NCBI RefSeq assembly: GCF_949987515.2
Contig: NC_082696.1
Coordinates: 37,180,431-37,244,430, forward strand
Length of the DNA: 64,000 nucleotides
From: Delphinus delphis
Lineage: Eukaryota > Chordata > Mammalia > Artiodactyla > Delphinidae
Direction: 5' to 3'
The position numbers and the translations under genes are program-made. Shown piece after piece: positions 63,242 to 64,000 of the stretch. The notes under the pieces were generated by a model, which was given only the letters and a program-made list of their open reading frames with translations, ran no database searches and was not told where the DNA came from. The number at the start of each line of letters is the position of its first letter. Position 1 is the stretch's first letter.

Positions 63242-63372
63242 AGAGAGAAACAAAGCAAGGGAGGGAGGGAAGGAAGGAAGGAGAAGGAAAAAAAGGAAAG
63301 AAGGAAGGAAGAAAGGAAGGAAAGAAGGAAGGGAGGGAGGAAGGAATGGAGGGAGGCGAAAAAAAATTGAGA
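63242..63372 (+). repeat. (GGAA)n polypurine tract
   Basis: About 130 bases almost without pyrimidines on the plus strand, made of GGAA, GGGA and GAAA units. Both reading frames over it (63164-63370 plus, 63171-63410 minus) are repeat artefacts. Confidence 0.96.
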
Positions 63373-64000
63373 GTTATGGCAACATGTCTTGTGGCAATAT
63401 CTCCAAACAAATTGCTATGCCTTCACCAGGTAGGAACCTACACACTCCTCAGATTATTTTAGACAGTTTAAAGCAGTGCAACTCATTAACATTTTTGGTC
63501 ATTAACTAATAACCACTGGATATCTTAAATCACGTTCTGCTTGCCAGTGTCTTTAGCCCAAATGAAGATGCATTTGGCAATTCCATTTATGACATAAGCT
63601 AATTCTTTCATGGGAGCCATTTGTATGTATTTATGTATGAATTATTCCACCAGAATTAATCTGGCCTTTTCTTTGGGACTCTCCATGCTATAGAGAATTA
63701 TACAGTACAGACGATTTCTATGGATTCTTGCTTCAGATTTCCTTTGCTTGGAATTGAAAGCAGCTATTTAATTTTACTTCAACATATTATATTCTTTGAA
63801 ATGACAGAGGCCCACAAAGGGTATTAACGAGTTCTTGTCCTAATTAACTGTTTTAAATTTAAAATATTTTCTTCTTTGCTCTTATGAAATAGAAGACTAG
63901 TAGAGGAAAAAAAACTCATTACCAGTGCTATTTAAATTTTATTGGTTGCTACTGTGCTCAGTGTTTCAGAGGATGTCCACATGCTTTCTTTTGAGGGGGG
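63373..64000. other. Intronic sequence to the window end, nothing recognised
   Basis: No gene, RNA or confident repeat; ends in a short G-run. Confidence 0.45.

Noticed and set aside
63164..63410. Lys/Glu/Arg-rich and Ser/Pro/Phe-rich frames
   Set aside because: They are pure translations of the GGAA repeat.

Overview
The window looks like cetacean (whale or dolphin) nuclear DNA. The evidence is the repeats. There are nine tRNA-Glu-derived SINEs of the CHR type (shared by Cetacea, hippopotamus and ruminants, here in forms I associate with Cetacea), a nearly full-length cetartiodactyl-type L1, and older mammal-wide repeats (MIR, L2, MER5, MER1, MLT1). I saw no bacterial, viral or plasmid gene layout. 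No CRISPR array, operon or intact mobile-element gene is present.

The one protein-coding feature I can support is a single 81-bp exon at 794-874 on the minus strand. It encodes 27 in-frame codons that match the third membrane segment of NKAIN2, a Na+/K+-ATPase beta-subunit-interacting protein of neurons. It has a good splice acceptor (pyrimidine tract plus CTACAG) and donor (AAG|GTAATT). NKAIN2 is known for very large introns. I therefore read the rest of the window as NKAIN2 intron: 875-64000 is the intron upstream of this exon and 1-793 the start of the intron downstream.

Layout: 1-4.6 kb holds the exon, an L2 remnant, a 26-bp perfect palindrome and a SINE. 4.6-8.1 kb holds a MER1-type DNA transposon, two SINEs and an MLT1 LTR. 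11-16.7 kb holds a microsatellite, a second MLT1 LTR, an antisense L1 3' end and a decayed endogenous retrovirus with both LTRs. 17.4-24.1 kb is a pile of ancient LINE pieces in both orientations. 24.1-28.1 kb is repeat-poor and may contain conserved non-coding sequence. 29-40 kb is sparse, with three SINEs. 40.8-47.0 kb is the youngest large insertion, an L1 with 5' UTR, broken ORF1 and broken ORF2. 47-54 kb holds MIR, an L1 3' end, MER5 and two SINEs. 54.2-56.3 kb is an old L1. 56.7-64 kb holds L2, a solitary LTR, a HAL1/L1-like ORF1 remnant, a G-quadruplex motif and several simple repeats.

I found no new multi-gene system. The most useful observations are the exon, a poly(A)-only retro-insertion with its own target duplication, a hairpin replacement inside the L1, loss of key catalytic residues in that L1, an ancient LINE inversion that fits twin priming, and a repeated splice-acceptor-like 22-mer near 60.5 and 61.5 kb.
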